Of a stretch of 64,000 nt of DNA, positions 28,023-36,583 are shown one piece after another. The stretch comes from Oscillospiraceae bacterium (lineage in GTDB: Bacteria; Bacillota; Clostridia; Oscillospirales; Ruminococcaceae): contig JAFTXQ010000004.1 in NCBI GenBank assembly GCA_017461565.1, forward strand, positions 1 through 64,000. The letters are read 5' to 3'. The notes beneath the pieces are model-generated. The model saw only the letters and a program-made list of their open reading frames with translations, was not told the origin of the DNA and ran no database searches. Position numbers and translations under genes: made by a program. Numbering within the stretch: position 1 is the first letter of the stretch; each line of letters begins with the position of its first letter.

Positions 28023-28802
28023 ATGATACTGACTATTGATGTCGGCAACACAAATACCGTCATAGGCGGATTTGATGACTGCGACAAGCTCTTGTTTGAA
28101 TCAAGGATAGACACCGACCGCTATCGCATGGCAGATCAGTATGCGATAATTCTGAACGATATACTGCATCTGTATAAGTATTCGCCCGAGGATTTTTCAG
28201 GTGCTATAATATCTTCGGTAGTGCCGCCCGTTACAAGCCAGCTCAAGGAGGCTGTGACAAAGCTTTGCGGATGTAAGGTGCTTACAGTTGGTCCTGGGCT
28301 GAAGACTGGACTAAACATCAAGATCGACGAGCCTGCGTCCCTCGGCGCAGATATGGCGGCTGTCGCAGTTGCGGCAAAGGAACATTATCCGCTGCCTGCT
28401 GTTGTTATCGACCTCGGTACTGCGACAAAGGTGCTTGCGGTTGACAAAACAGGCGCTTTTGTGGGCGGAATAATCGCCCCCGGAGTAAAGATCTCCATCG
28501 AGGCGCTTGCAAACCGCACAGCAAGTCTGCCTCTCATCAGCATAAACAACGATCCTCCGCTGAAAAACGTTATTGGCACTAACACCATCGATTGTATGCG
28601 CTCGGGTCTGCTTTATGGTACAGCATTCATGATAGACGGCATGATAGAGCACTTTGAACAGGAACTTGGCGAAAAGTGTACCATCGTTGCAACAGGTGGA
28701 TTCTCCTCTGTGATAAAGCCTTTGTGCAAGTATGACTTCGTACTCGACCGCAGCCTTATCATGACAGGATTGCTGGATATCTATAAAAAGAACGCTAAGT
28801 AA
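28023..28802 (+). CDS. coaX: Type III pantothenate kinase
   Basis: Phosphorylates pantothenate (vitamin B5), the first step of coenzyme A synthesis. 259 residues with the ASKHA-fold nucleotide motif LTIDVGNTNTVIGGF, the pantothenate-site segment LGADMAAVAVAA, the central VIDLGTATKVLAVD and GGIIAPGVKISIEAL. Type III enzymes resist feedback by CoA and require a monovalent cation. The ribosome site is AGAGG. The next gene encodes an ECF transporter S component, which could supply the substrate. Confidence 0.96.
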   Translation: MILTIDVGNTNTVIGGFDDCDKLLFESRIDTDRYRMADQYAIILNDILHLYKYSPEDFSGAIISSVVPPVTSQLKEAVTKLCGCKVLTVGPGLKTGLNIKIDEPASLGADMAAVAVAAKEHYPLPAVVIDLGTATKVLAVDKTGAFVGGIIAPGVKISIEALANRTASLPLISINNDPPLKNVIGTNTIDCMRSGLLYGTAFMIDGMIEHFEQELGEKCTIVATGGFSSVIKPLCKYDFVLDRSLIMTGLLDIYKKNAK

Positions 28803-28868
28803 TATATAACAAACGCCAAAACTCATCAGTTTTTATACAGAGAGTTATCAAAATTCACTATCTTATCA

Positions 28869-28943
28869 GGGGTCTGCGAGGTTAACCTCGTAAATATATA
28901 CCCGCGGCATATCGGAATCAAGGATCCGAATGCCAGCAAGGAG
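28869..28943 (+). promoter_or_regulatory. Structured leader, candidate riboswitch of unassigned class
   Basis: Three nested or consecutive helices end at the ribosome site of the S-component gene. GGGT (28870-28873) can pair with ACCC (28900-28903), enclosing the hairpin CGAGG-TTAA-CCTCG (28877-28890). A 10-bp stem with one bulged A then follows (GGCAT-A-TCGGA / TCCGA-ATGCC, 28906-28934, 8-base loop). GGGGT...ATACCC and AATGCCAGC recall the TPP riboswitch, but the essential CUGAGA box is absent. Seen: pairing and position. Inferred: ligand control of translation. Confidence 0.5.
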
Positions 28944-28949
28944 TTCCAA

Positions 28950-29528
28950 ATGGAAAAAAGCAAAAAATTCGATGTCAGGAAGATCACAGGACTTGCGCTG
29001 CTGACAGCCATAGTCGTGGTACTTCAGATACTGACAACAGTTGTCGCAAGGCTGGGAATGTTCACCTTTACGATAGCGCTTGTGCCTATCGTTGTCGGTG
29101 CAGCGCTTTACGGCTGGAAAGCAGGAGCTTGGCTAGGATTTGTGTTCGGTGCGCTTACGCTGCTGGATGCAAACGCTTTCTTCGTAATCAATATCCCCGG
29201 CACTATCGTGACCTGCCTTGTAAAGGGAACAATGGCAGGACTTGTAGCAGGTCTTGCGTACAAGCTTGTTGAAAAGAAGAACAAGTTTGTCGCTGTATTG
29301 ACTGCTGCGGTAGCCGCTCCGATCATGAATACAGGCTTCTTTATCATTGGCTGTCTGCTGTTCTTCATAGACTATGTAAAGCAGCTCGCAGGCGATACAA
29401 ATGCTTTTGTTTTCATCCTGGTCGGCTTTGTGGGCATCAATTTCTTTATTGAGCTTGGAGTTAACCTTGTACTCAGCCCCACTATCGTACGTCTCGTCAA
29501 GCTGGGTAAGCGCAGCGCAAATACATAA
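28950..29528 (+). CDS. ECF transporter S component, possibly for pantothenate
   Basis: 192 residues with six hydrophobic segments from about residue 12 to 184, typical of substrate-binding S components of energy-coupling-factor transporters. The segments LVPIVVGAALYGWKAGAWLGF and NIPGTIVTCLVKGTMAGLVAG match the ECF_trnsprt family. The N-terminal helix has the small-residue pattern used to dock the EcfT subunit. No EcfA or EcfT is nearby, so it would use a shared module. Placement directly after coaX suggests pantothenate or another vitamin. AAGGAG lies 6 bases before the ATG, within a structured leader. Confidence 0.85.
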   Translation: MEKSKKFDVRKITGLALLTAIVVVLQILTTVVARLGMFTFTIALVPIVVGAALYGWKAGAWLGFVFGALTLLDANAFFVINIPGTIVTCLVKGTMAGLVAGLAYKLVEKKNKFVAVLTAAVAAPIMNTGFFIIGCLLFFIDYVKQLAGDTNAFVFILVGFVGINFFIELGVNLVLSPTIVRLVKLGKRSANT

Positions 29529-29543
29529 TCGCAAAACCATATC

Positions 29544-29575
29544 AAAGCCGCTCTATCGGGCGGCTTTCTTATTTA
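29544..29575 (+). terminator. Terminator of the S-component gene
   Basis: Stem aaagccgc / gcggcttt with an 8-base loop, followed by a T-rich tract, 16 bases after the stop codon. Confidence 0.8.
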
Positions 29576-29582
29576 TTTCCGA

Positions 29583-29611
29583 TTGACATTTTGAATCATT
29601 ATTGTTATAAT
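29583..29611 (+). promoter_or_regulatory. Promoter of nth
   Basis: TTGACA (29583-29588), 17-base spacer, TATAAT (29606-29611), a perfect consensus, 45 bases before the nth ATG and just after the preceding terminator. Confidence 0.85.
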
Positions 29612-29656
29612 TTATTCAAAGATAGATCAGATACAGAACTAAAAAAGGAGAACCTT

Positions 29657-30310
29657 ATGCGTCGTGATCGAAAAAAAGCCTCAGCAGAAATAATAAAACG
29701 TCTTGCCGAGGAATATCCCAACGTAAAATGTGCCCTTATATACACTCAGCCACATGAACTGCTTATTGCCACAAGGCTTTCTGCACAGTGCACTGATAAA
29801 CGTGTTAATATGGTGACTCCTGCGCTTTTCGAACGCTTCCCCAGTATCGAAGCGTTCGCCGAAGCGGATGTTTCCGAGGTAGAAAAGCTTATCCGCACCT
29901 GTGGTCTTTTCAAGACCAAGGCTCAGGATATAGTACAGATGTGCGTCATGCTACATGAGATATATGATAATAAGGTGCCTGATAAGATCGAAGAGCTTAC
30001 AACGCTCCCAGGTGTCGGGAGAAAGACGGCAAACCTCATCGTAGGCGATCTCTACGGTCAGCCCGCATACGTCTGCGACACCCATGTCATACGCCTTAGC
30101 AATCGTCTGGGATTATCCGACACAAAGGATGCAGGCAAAGTCGAAAAACAGCTTCGTGAGATCATACCGCCTGAAGAGAGTCTTAAATTCTGTCACAGGC
30201 TGGTGCATCACGGACGTGATGTATGCAGCGCAAGAAGTCCCCGATGCGAAGCGTGTGTCCTCAACGATATCTGCAGATCAAGCGACAAGACCAACACAAG
30301 TGCTCATTAA
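29657..30310 (+). CDS. nth: Endonuclease III
   Basis: DNA glycosylase/AP lyase for oxidised pyrimidines in base-excision repair. 217 residues from ATG 29657, preceded by AAGGAG. The helix-hairpin-helix is LPGVGRKTANLIVG, with the catalytic Lys in GRKTA; the catalytic Asp is in VCDTHVIRL. The C-terminal [4Fe-4S] motif is complete as C-x6-C-x2-C-x5-C (CSARSPRCEACVLNDIC). It has its own promoter and is followed by a bidirectional terminator. Confidence 0.97.
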   Translation: MRRDRKKASAEIIKRLAEEYPNVKCALIYTQPHELLIATRLSAQCTDKRVNMVTPALFERFPSIEAFAEADVSEVEKLIRTCGLFKTKAQDIVQMCVMLHEIYDNKVPDKIEELTTLPGVGRKTANLIVGDLYGQPAYVCDTHVIRLSNRLGLSDTKDAGKVEKQLREIIPPEESLKFCHRLVHHGRDVCSARSPRCEACVLNDICRSSDKTNTSAH

Positions 30311-30354
30311 TAACCACTGCCGCAGATGTGTCCGCTACAAACGTTGTATAATAC

Positions 30355-30390
30355 TAAAAATCCCCCCTGACAAAATCAGGGGGGATGATC
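30355..30390. terminator. Bidirectional terminator between nth and the 12-TM gene
   Basis: Perfect 10-bp GC-rich stem tcccccctga / tcagggggga with a 5-base loop (30361-30385). On the minus strand it is followed by TTTTT, on the plus strand by a weaker T-rich stretch. It lies between two converging genes. Confidence 0.85.
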
Positions 30391-30407
30391 TGTTGTTTTA
30401 TTGTGAT

Positions 30408-31904
30408 TTATGAGTAGCGCTTTGCATACATATAGTCATTAACGCCCTTAACAATAAATGCACAAATGATGCCTGCACAGCTTACAATAGCGAGGATGAA
30501 CAGCACTCCGGATATGATGTAATTGTATCCGACATAACCCTCTGTTGCGGCTGCTCTTGCTGCTCTCTGTCCGAATACACTGAAGATAGAAATGAAGTTG
30601 TTGGAGATGACCAACAGGTAAAGTCCCAGTGTTCCGAATTTAGAGAAGCTGTATCCTCCGATCATGGAAAGTGCAAGGAACAGTGTAGCACCTCCATAGA
30701 TGAAGAAGTACATATAGTCCATAGCACCAACGGAGAAGCCTGCATAAAGCTCCTTGTGCCAGATGGTGACAGCAGCTATTGTGAGAATAAAGCTAAGGAT
30801 AATAGAGCCTGCAGAAATCAGAACCGCCATAGCGGGTTTCTTGTCCTCTGCCGAGTGCTTGAAGCTGAGATATTTGCCGATCTTCTTGAATGCCATCAGC
30901 GCAACCACTGCGGATGCAACAAATGCAAGAGCCAGGAACACAGTGTTTATCCACCATGTTGTGGTCATGCCGTTACCGTTTGCAAACCATTCAAGAGCTG
31001 CCTCATCGCCCTGAGCCTTAAGGTTGTTCATAGGGAGATATGTCTTTACTACCCAGATAACTCTGAATACGATAGCCATCAGGTTGGAGAGAGCAACAGC
31101 GCCGCCGAAGCCCGCAAAGAAGAACATCGCCCAGTCAGCCTCACGGATGTACATGATAGCAGCAACCAGAGCGACTGCAAGAAGCAGAGCCAGTGTGTAA
31201 CCGTGACCCATGCTTGTGTCGCCCGTCCATCCAAGGTACAGAGACCAGTTGTTTCCGAGAGCGCCAAGCGAATACTTCTGGAAGATGATAGCTGCAAGGA
31301 AGATACCGTAAAGAACAAAGCCGAAGCTCATCCTCTTGTTCATCGCAGCGATCTGCTCAGAGGTGAGCAGCATATCGTCGATATACTCATCGTTGTTGAT
31401 AAGAATGAAGAAAAGGCACAGAACGATGCAGATAACAGAATCAGCAATACCAAAGATCATGGTGTTTCTGCGCATATTTGCAAAGGGAACGATAAGCGCC
31501 ATAAGACCTACGATGTGCTTTGCACCGAACACTGCGATAAGATAGCTCTTTGCAAAGGACATACCCTTATACATACAGAAAGCAAGCGCCAGCGTGATAC
31601 CTGTAAAGATGAGATATATGATTATCACATTGAAAATGGTGTCCCACAGGGAGAGTATGATCTGATACTCAGCGATCTCAGCCTTTGATGCAAGAGTCTT
31701 GCCGAAAAGCCTTACGATACAGGGGATACCCTGTGCGTTATATTCTGCGCACTTCTGATAAACAGGATTTATGTACAGCGGTGCGAATACACAGAAATAC
31801 GCAACAACAGCTTCAATCACGGCATAAATGGCAACACCGATACCTATTTTTTTACTGGTAAGGCCAAATCTGCCGGATTCCTGCATACTCATTGTAGATG
31901 TCAT
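30408..31904 (-). CDS. Polytopic membrane protein of unknown function (about 12 helices)
   Basis: 498 residues with about 12 hydrophobic segments spread over residues 20-490, and short loops; the two longest are near residues 50-85 (outside, with two Cys) and 165-190 (acidic, DDMLLTSEQ). The topology is transporter-like, but I recognise no family motif. AGGAGG lies 8 bases before the ATG, and a TTGAAA-17-TATAAT promoter is about 80 bases upstream. It is a single-gene unit flanked by its promoter and a bidirectional terminator. Confidence 0.85.
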   Translation of the reverse strand: MTSTMSMQESGRFGLTSKKIGIGVAIYAVIEAVVAYFCVFAPLYINPVYQKCAEYNAQGIPCIVRLFGKTLASKAEIAEYQIILSLWDTIFNVIIIYLIFTGITLALAFCMYKGMSFAKSYLIAVFGAKHIVGLMALIVPFANMRRNTMIFGIADSVICIVLCLFFILINNDEYIDDMLLTSEQIAAMNKRMSFGFVLYGIFLAAIIFQKYSLGALGNNWSLYLGWTGDTSMGHGYTLALLLAVALVAAIMYIREADWAMFFFAGFGGAVALSNLMAIVFRVIWVVKTYLPMNNLKAQGDEAALEWFANGNGMTTTWWINTVFLALAFVASAVVALMAFKKIGKYLSFKHSAEDKKPAMAVLISAGSIILSFILTIAAVTIWHKELYAGFSVGAMDYMYFFIYGGATLFLALSMIGGYSFSKFGTLGLYLLVISNNFISIFSVFGQRAARAAATEGYVGYNYIISGVLFILAIVSCAGIICAFIVKGVNDYMYAKRYS

Positions 31905-31982
31905 TAAGCAGTCCTCCTAAAACACATGGCGGGATATGCGAAAAACCATGCGCAAATCGCCATAATATATACTTCATACTAA

Positions 31983-32011
31983 ATTATAGCATAAGTAATC
32001 GTTTTTTTCAA
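31983..32011 (-). promoter_or_regulatory. Promoter of the 12-TM gene
   Basis: TTGAAA (32011-32006), 17-base spacer, TATAAT (31988-31983) on the minus strand, with a leader of about 70 bases. Confidence 0.75.
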
Positions 32012-32099
32012 GACGAAACCATCATTTTATCCCATGCGGTTTTGTACAAAATTGCAAAGGAATATTTGTGCATTTAGTATCTTGACACTTTTATCCATA

Positions 32100-33641
32100 T
32101 CATCGTCCAAGCTCACAAGTATAAACGAATTCCACGGAATCGCCGTCGGAAAGCCGATACTCCGAGCAGGAAACGGACGGGCGCTCTCCGTTTATATAAT
32201 ACAGCCAGCCGCTCTCGCTGCCGTAATCGAACTCGTACAGCACACCTATGCCTGCAACGTAAGCGCCTGTGACCGAAACAGTATGCTCCACCGTGACCTT
32301 TTGCAGCTTTGCCGCAGCTACAAGCGCATCGAATGCAGTTGCATCCGCTTTCAAGGATACCGCTTCGCTATGCAACAGATACCCATCAGTCGGCAGAACA
32401 AGCTCTCGCTGCGCTTTTTCAGGCGAAGCAAGTGCAGCAGCGCAATCCGCCAGTACCGTTACCTTAATGTCGCCTGTATTATCTATTTGGTCATAATATT
32501 CATCAACTGTGCGGAATTCAACGAACACCGTTGCAACCGCTGCTATAAAACAAACCACAGCCGCCACAAGCAAGAGAAGCTTTTTCTTTCTGCCCGATAC
32601 CCATACAACGGTCAACGTAACTCCTGCCACCGCAAAGCTTATGGCAATTATGAACTTTATGGCATCACCGGAAGCTGTGTCATCTGATTTTTCGGGTGTT
32701 TGCTCCGTTTCTGTTGGGACGATCCCTGCATTTTCGCAAGTCTCGCCGGTGTCTGCTGTAAGCTTAGAATACAACGCCAGTGCGCTGCACGCCTGCGACT
32801 CCGAAAGGGCATTTGCGCTTCCGCCGCTCAGATGCGAAAATCCACCCTCACAACGATAGGCTGACAATGCATCCAACACGCCGCTCTCCTCTATCCACTC
32901 CATATTGCCAAGAGCTGCCGCCGCCATTATCGCCTGCGCAGTGCTGTCGCAGTTTTCTATGCCCATACTCGAAAATCCACCGCTTTCAAGCTGAAGTGAA
33001 TAAAGACACTGCTCTGCTTTTTCCAGCGCTTTGCCGACCTGCGGTTCATCTCTCAGTGGCGCCAGCGCATATATGGCAGATGCTGTGATATCCGTATCCG
33101 CCGCTGCGCCTTTGAGCGCAAAGCCACCGTCTTCAAGCTGCTTTGATATAATATATTCACAAAGCGAAGCTTTAGTATTCAAGGCGTTTGCAGGGGCTTG
33201 CAAATCGGTACAGTTAAGTGCGATAAGTCCCCAGATATACGCATTGAAGCCCTGTCTGTCAAAGTCAGCATTCAGATATACCGCTTTATTCACCAGCTCC
33301 TGCGTACACTCGCCGAAAAGGGCCAGCGTTATTGCCGCTTTCTGTAGATCGGTAGGCTTTACAAATCTGTCCGAGCCTATCAGTCTTTCAGTATATTCGG
33401 CTGCCGAGCTTGCATAATCGGCTGCGCCATCTACGCCGTAAAGCAACGCATAACCGTATGCCAACCCATCGTTTCCGCAATACTCCAGCCCGTCATAGAA
33501 ATCAGTAACGCCTCGATTGCTCATATCCTGCCGAAACATCTCATCAAGCACTTCAGAATACCCTGCATAAGCAGTAATAGCGGTCTGCACCGCCAAAATA
33601 ACTGCCATGCAGACCGCTGTCATCATCCTGACTGATCTCAT
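32100..33641 (-). CDS. Intrinsic-factor-like surface protein: alpha/alpha toroid, membrane hairpin and DUF4430 domain
   Basis: 513 residues from ATG 33641, which overlaps the upstream stop as ATGA; the longer frame would cut into that gene. Signal peptide 1-26 (ending AYA). An alpha/alpha-toroid domain (about 30-300) has repeats like those of squalene cyclases and prenyltransferases (QLEDGGF, QLESGGF, RCEGGF). A Glu/Thr-rich linker leads to a membrane hairpin (about 328-350 and 355-376, joined by RKKK), then a DUF4430, transcobalamin-like C-terminal domain (about 390-513, with SGWLYYINGE and DGDSVEFVYT). This domain order matches animal intrinsic factor and transcobalamin. With the upstream cobalamin riboswitch, a role in B12 capture outside the cell is likely but inferred. 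Confidence 0.85.
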   Translation of the reverse strand: MRSVRMMTAVCMAVILAVQTAITAYAGYSEVLDEMFRQDMSNRGVTDFYDGLEYCGNDGLAYGYALLYGVDGAADYASSAAEYTERLIGSDRFVKPTDLQKAAITLALFGECTQELVNKAVYLNADFDRQGFNAYIWGLIALNCTDLQAPANALNTKASLCEYIISKQLEDGGFALKGAAADTDITASAIYALAPLRDEPQVGKALEKAEQCLYSLQLESGGFSSMGIENCDSTAQAIMAAAALGNMEWIEESGVLDALSAYRCEGGFSHLSGGSANALSESQACSALALYSKLTADTGETCENAGIVPTETEQTPEKSDDTASGDAIKFIIAISFAVAGVTLTVVWVSGRKKKLLLLVAAVVCFIAAVATVFVEFRTVDEYYDQIDNTGDIKVTVLADCAAALASPEKAQRELVLPTDGYLLHSEAVSLKADATAFDALVAAAKLQKVTVEHTVSVTGAYVAGIGVLYEFDYGSESGWLYYINGERPSVSCSEYRLSDGDSVEFVYTCELGR

Positions 33642-34444
33642 CGCTTCTTTGAGGCGATCAGAGCAGCACACGCAATTGCAGCTGCACCACACACTGCCGC
33701 AATTCCGTCGGCGCCTGTTTCGGGAGATGTCTTATCTGCTCCGACATTTTCCTTGTTATCGTCAGCCGCTGACAAAAGCGCTTCATAAGCAGAGTCTATC
33801 TCCTCCTGAGAGACTCCGAAGCTGCCAAGCACCTGTACCGCCGACTTATATTCCTCGGTCGTTTTATCCGCTGAAGCCATCAGCGCCGCAAGCTCCGCAG
33901 TGTTGACTGCCTCAACAAGTGCAGGGCTACCTCCCCACGAGGAATTGTCTATTCCAAGATCGCAGCCATAACCGTAAACCGTAAAACGGAATGTAACTAC
34001 ATCACCGTCCTCGGGCTGATAATCCGATATACCAACCATTGAATATTCACCATTCAGGAACCAGCTCCAGCCAGACTCCGCAGTGTAATCATAAGAGCAT
34101 AGATAACCCTCTGTGTTCCTGCCTGTCATCTCAGGGCATACTGCCACTATCTCCGCAGGGATCTCTGCTCCGTTGTCAACATCAGCAAAGCCCTCAATAT
34201 AAGCTCCGTAGCCGCCGTCGGCAACCAGCACGTCCGCTGCTCTCTGCACAAGATCGATGCCTGTGTCGCCCTCATAGAAAGCAACTGTCACAGGCTCTGT
34301 CACCAGTCCCTGACCGATAGTGGATTTGTCCGCATAAAAGGTAATATGACCCTCAGGTGCGTCCTCTGCAAAGGCGATGACTGAAACGGAAAGCACCGCC
34401 GATGCCGACAGCATAGCTGCCATGATCTTCTTTGTTGTTTTCAT
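33638..34444 (-). CDS. Wall-anchored DUF4430 (transcobalamin-like) protein
   Basis: 268 residues. Signal peptide 1-26 (MKTTKKIMAAMLSASAVLSV, then VIAFA). One DUF4430 domain lies at about 30-150, with the family landmarks GDTGIDLVQRA and SGWSWFLNGE and the turn QPEDGDVVTFRF. A helical, acidic spacer precedes a sorting signal: SPETG at about 240, a hydrophobic stretch and KKR at the end, a variant of LPxTG. It should be anchored to peptidoglycan by a sortase. The ATG follows GGAGG, directly downstream of the cobalamin riboswitch, so cobalamin binding is the best guess. Confidence 0.88.
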   Translation of the reverse strand: MKTTKKIMAAMLSASAVLSVSVIAFAEDAPEGHITFYADKSTIGQGLVTEPVTVAFYEGDTGIDLVQRAADVLVADGGYGAYIEGFADVDNGAEIPAEIVAVCPEMTGRNTEGYLCSYDYTAESGWSWFLNGEYSMVGISDYQPEDGDVVTFRFTVYGYGCDLGIDNSSWGGSPALVEAVNTAELAALMASADKTTEEYKSAVQVLGSFGVSQEEIDSAYEALLSAADDNKENVGADKTSPETGADGIAAVCGAAAIACAALIASKKR

Positions 34445-34479
34445 TTTTGTTCCTCCGACAAAATATTTTATTTGCTCAA

Positions 34480-34645
34480 GTGCAGTGGCAGGTCTTCCGG
34501 CTTGGAATCATACACGCTTTGTCCAGCCTTCCCATGGGCGAACGCCCCCAGTGACACGGTATAAACCCTATGACAAAGTCGCAGCTTCCTTACGGCAGCG
34601 GGGACTGCTGCGGTCTTTCACCGCATTCCATTTTACCGCCTGCAT
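34480..34645 (-). ncRNA. Cobalamin riboswitch
   Basis: On the minus strand the leader contains the class hallmarks in order: GGTGAAAGACCGC, CAGTCCCCGCTGCCGTAAGG, GAAGCTGC, GTCACTGGG and GGGAAGGC, and the B12 box AAGCCGGAAGACCTGCC (34504-34488) followed by GCCACTGC (34489-34482). It lies between its own promoter and the first DUF4430 gene. High adenosyl- or methylcobalamin should switch the operon off. No separate terminator is obvious, so control may act on translation via the nearby GGAGG. Confidence 0.95.
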
Positions 34646-34659
34646 TTTAAGCCATGACT

Positions 34660-34688
34660 ATTATACTTCATACGCCCCTGCTTGTCAA
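34660..34688 (-). promoter_or_regulatory. Promoter of the cobalamin-riboswitch operon
   Basis: TTGACA (34688-34683), 17-base spacer, TATAAT (34665-34660) on the minus strand: a perfect consensus placing the RNA start near 34653, a few bases before the riboswitch. Confidence 0.88.
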
Positions 34689-34706
34689 GAACGCCATACG
34701 CAAAAA

Positions 34707-34732
34707 GTCCGAGGGAAACATACCCCTCGGAC
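34707..34732 (-). terminator. Terminator of fucI
   Basis: Perfect 9-bp stem gtccgaggg / ccctcggac with an 8-base loop, followed on the minus strand by TTTTT, 16 bases after the fucI stop. Confidence 0.9.
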
Positions 34733-34748
34733 AGTGTGACAGATATTA

Positions 34749-36524
34749 TCAATACAGGCTTCCGTAAGCAGCACAAGCTCTGTAGTCTGCGCTCTCCAGA
34801 TCCTTTGTGCCGAATGCAGACCATGCGTGAGGTCTGAACAGACGGTCATCGGAAATGTTGTGGAGCGATACGGGAATTCTCAGCATACTTGCGAGAGTAA
34901 CAAGATCCTCGCCGATATGTCCGTATACGAATGCGCCGTGGTTAGCACCCCAGTTAGCCATAACGCTGTATACATCGCCTGTTGCGCCCTCTGTGCAGAT
35001 GGGAGCAAACCATGTGCTGGGCCATGTGGGATCGGTCCTGTCAAGCAGCGTCTTGTTTACATCGGCGGGAAGCTCTACTGTATAGCCCTCTATGATCTGG
35101 ATGGTCGGGCCAAGACCCTTTACAAGATTCACCCTAGCGAATGTGCAGGGCATGATACCCTGTGTGGAGAAGCTGGAGGAGAATCCGCCGCCTCTGAAAT
35201 AACCAAGGTTTGCGCAAGGCCATGTGGTAGCCTTGAGGCAAGCATCGATATCGTTGTCGGTCATATCCCACCAGGACTTCATGATGCTTTCGCCGTTCTC
35301 GTCCTTGACAGCACCTGTTCCGTCAAGGGCAGCCGCACCGCTGTTGATAAGGTGGATAAATCCGTTGGCCGCCTTGCCCTCGGGCTTCCAGCCTGTAACA
35401 CGCTCGACCGCATCGGGAGACCAGTATGTACGCACATCTGCGAACACCGCAGCCTTACCTGTCAACAGGTGCAGGAACATCAGTGTAACTCCATTCAGAC
35501 CGTCGTTCTCAGTAGCAAAAGGAATAGGCTGACGTGCGCCGTTCCAGTCAAAAGTAGAGTTGAGTATGGCCTCGGTAAAATCCGCATTGGGCATGAAGTC
35601 CGTCCAGTTTCTCTGACCCTGGAAGCCGCCGCCGATGGCGTTTCTGCCCTTTGCCTCCTCAAGCCAGCCCTTGTCGGCGAGCTTCTTGTTGCCGTGCAGG
35701 ATATCTCTGATGATGCAGGTCATCTTTGCGATGAACTCCCAGTTCTCCTCTTTCTCCTTTTCGGAAAGAACAGGACGCATATATGTCATGCCGGGAGTGG
35801 GGTTGATGTCAACGCCCTCGGGGCACTTCTCCTTGATCCATGCGAGAGCCTTCTTGTACTCCTCGTCATCGTAGATGCCCAGCTTTTCGCGGCGGATTAT
35901 CTCGGACATATCACACCACTCGGGATGGATACCAAGGTATGTGCGGAAGAAATCCTCGTTGCAGTAGGAGCCTGCGATACCCATGGATACAGCACCGATA
36001 TTAACGTAGCTCTTGTTCTTCATAGCGCCGACAGCCACTGCGCAGCGTGCAAAACGGAGCAGCTTTTCCTCAACATCTGCGGGAATGGTCTTGTCGTCTG
36101 CGTCCTTTACATCGTGACCGTAAATGGAAAAGCAGGGCATACCTATCTGCGCATAAGCAGAGTTAGCCGCTGCAAGGAACACCGCACCGGGACGCTCTGT
36201 ACCGTTGAAGCCCCAGATAGCCTTGATAGTGTTGGGATTTTCATCGATAACTGTGGTAACATAGCACCAGCAGGGAGTAACAGTGAGAGTAGCAACAACA
36301 TTCTCGGTCGCAAACTTGTCTGCACAGGCAGCGCTCTCTGCGATACCGCCGATAGTAGAATCAGCGATAACACACTCAACGGGCTCGCCGCTTGCATGGC
36401 GCACCTTAGAGGAAATAAGCTCTGCGGCAGCCTTTGCCATGTTCATGGTCTGCTCTTCCAGACCCTCACGGATACTGAACTGACGTCCGTCAATAACGGG
36501 ACGAATACCTATCTTTGGTAACAT
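34749..36524 (-). CDS. fucI: L-fucose isomerase
   Basis: Converts L-fucose to L-fuculose (and D-arabinose to D-ribulose) with Mn2+. 591 residues, the same length as the E. coli enzyme. It opens PKIGIRPVIDGRQFSIREGL, carries the conserved WGFNGTERPGAVFLAA and a segment MGIAGSYCN, with the metal-binding Glu/Asp in the N2 and C domains, and the substrate-binding stretch RGGGFSSSFSTQG. The ribosome site is AAAGGATG. It is a single-gene unit with its own promoter and terminator; no fucK, fucA or fucose transporter is nearby. Confidence 0.97.
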   Translation of the reverse strand: MLPKIGIRPVIDGRQFSIREGLEEQTMNMAKAAAELISSKVRHASGEPVECVIADSTIGGIAESAACADKFATENVVATLTVTPCWCYVTTVIDENPNTIKAIWGFNGTERPGAVFLAAANSAYAQIGMPCFSIYGHDVKDADDKTIPADVEEKLLRFARCAVAVGAMKNKSYVNIGAVSMGIAGSYCNEDFFRTYLGIHPEWCDMSEIIRREKLGIYDDEEYKKALAWIKEKCPEGVDINPTPGMTYMRPVLSEKEKEENWEFIAKMTCIIRDILHGNKKLADKGWLEEAKGRNAIGGGFQGQRNWTDFMPNADFTEAILNSTFDWNGARQPIPFATENDGLNGVTLMFLHLLTGKAAVFADVRTYWSPDAVERVTGWKPEGKAANGFIHLINSGAAALDGTGAVKDENGESIMKSWWDMTDNDIDACLKATTWPCANLGYFRGGGFSSSFSTQGIMPCTFARVNLVKGLGPTIQIIEGYTVELPADVNKTLLDRTDPTWPSTWFAPICTEGATGDVYSVMANWGANHGAFVYGHIGEDLVTLASMLRIPVSLHNISDDRLFRPHAWSAFGTKDLESADYRACAAYGSLY

Positions 36525-36583
36525 AAATTACATCCTTTCTGTCCTTTGGACCGTAAAAACGATTTCACAAAAAATCTACTATA

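Noticed and set aside
28869..28949. TPP riboswitch for the ECF S component
   Set aside because: GGGGT...ATACCC and AATGCCAGC look right, but the CUGAGA core and the proper second arm are absent, so I list it only as an unassigned structured leader.
34827..36521. 564-residue plus-strand frame opposite fucI
   Set aside because: Mirror of the strongly biased fucI codons; no protein features of its own.
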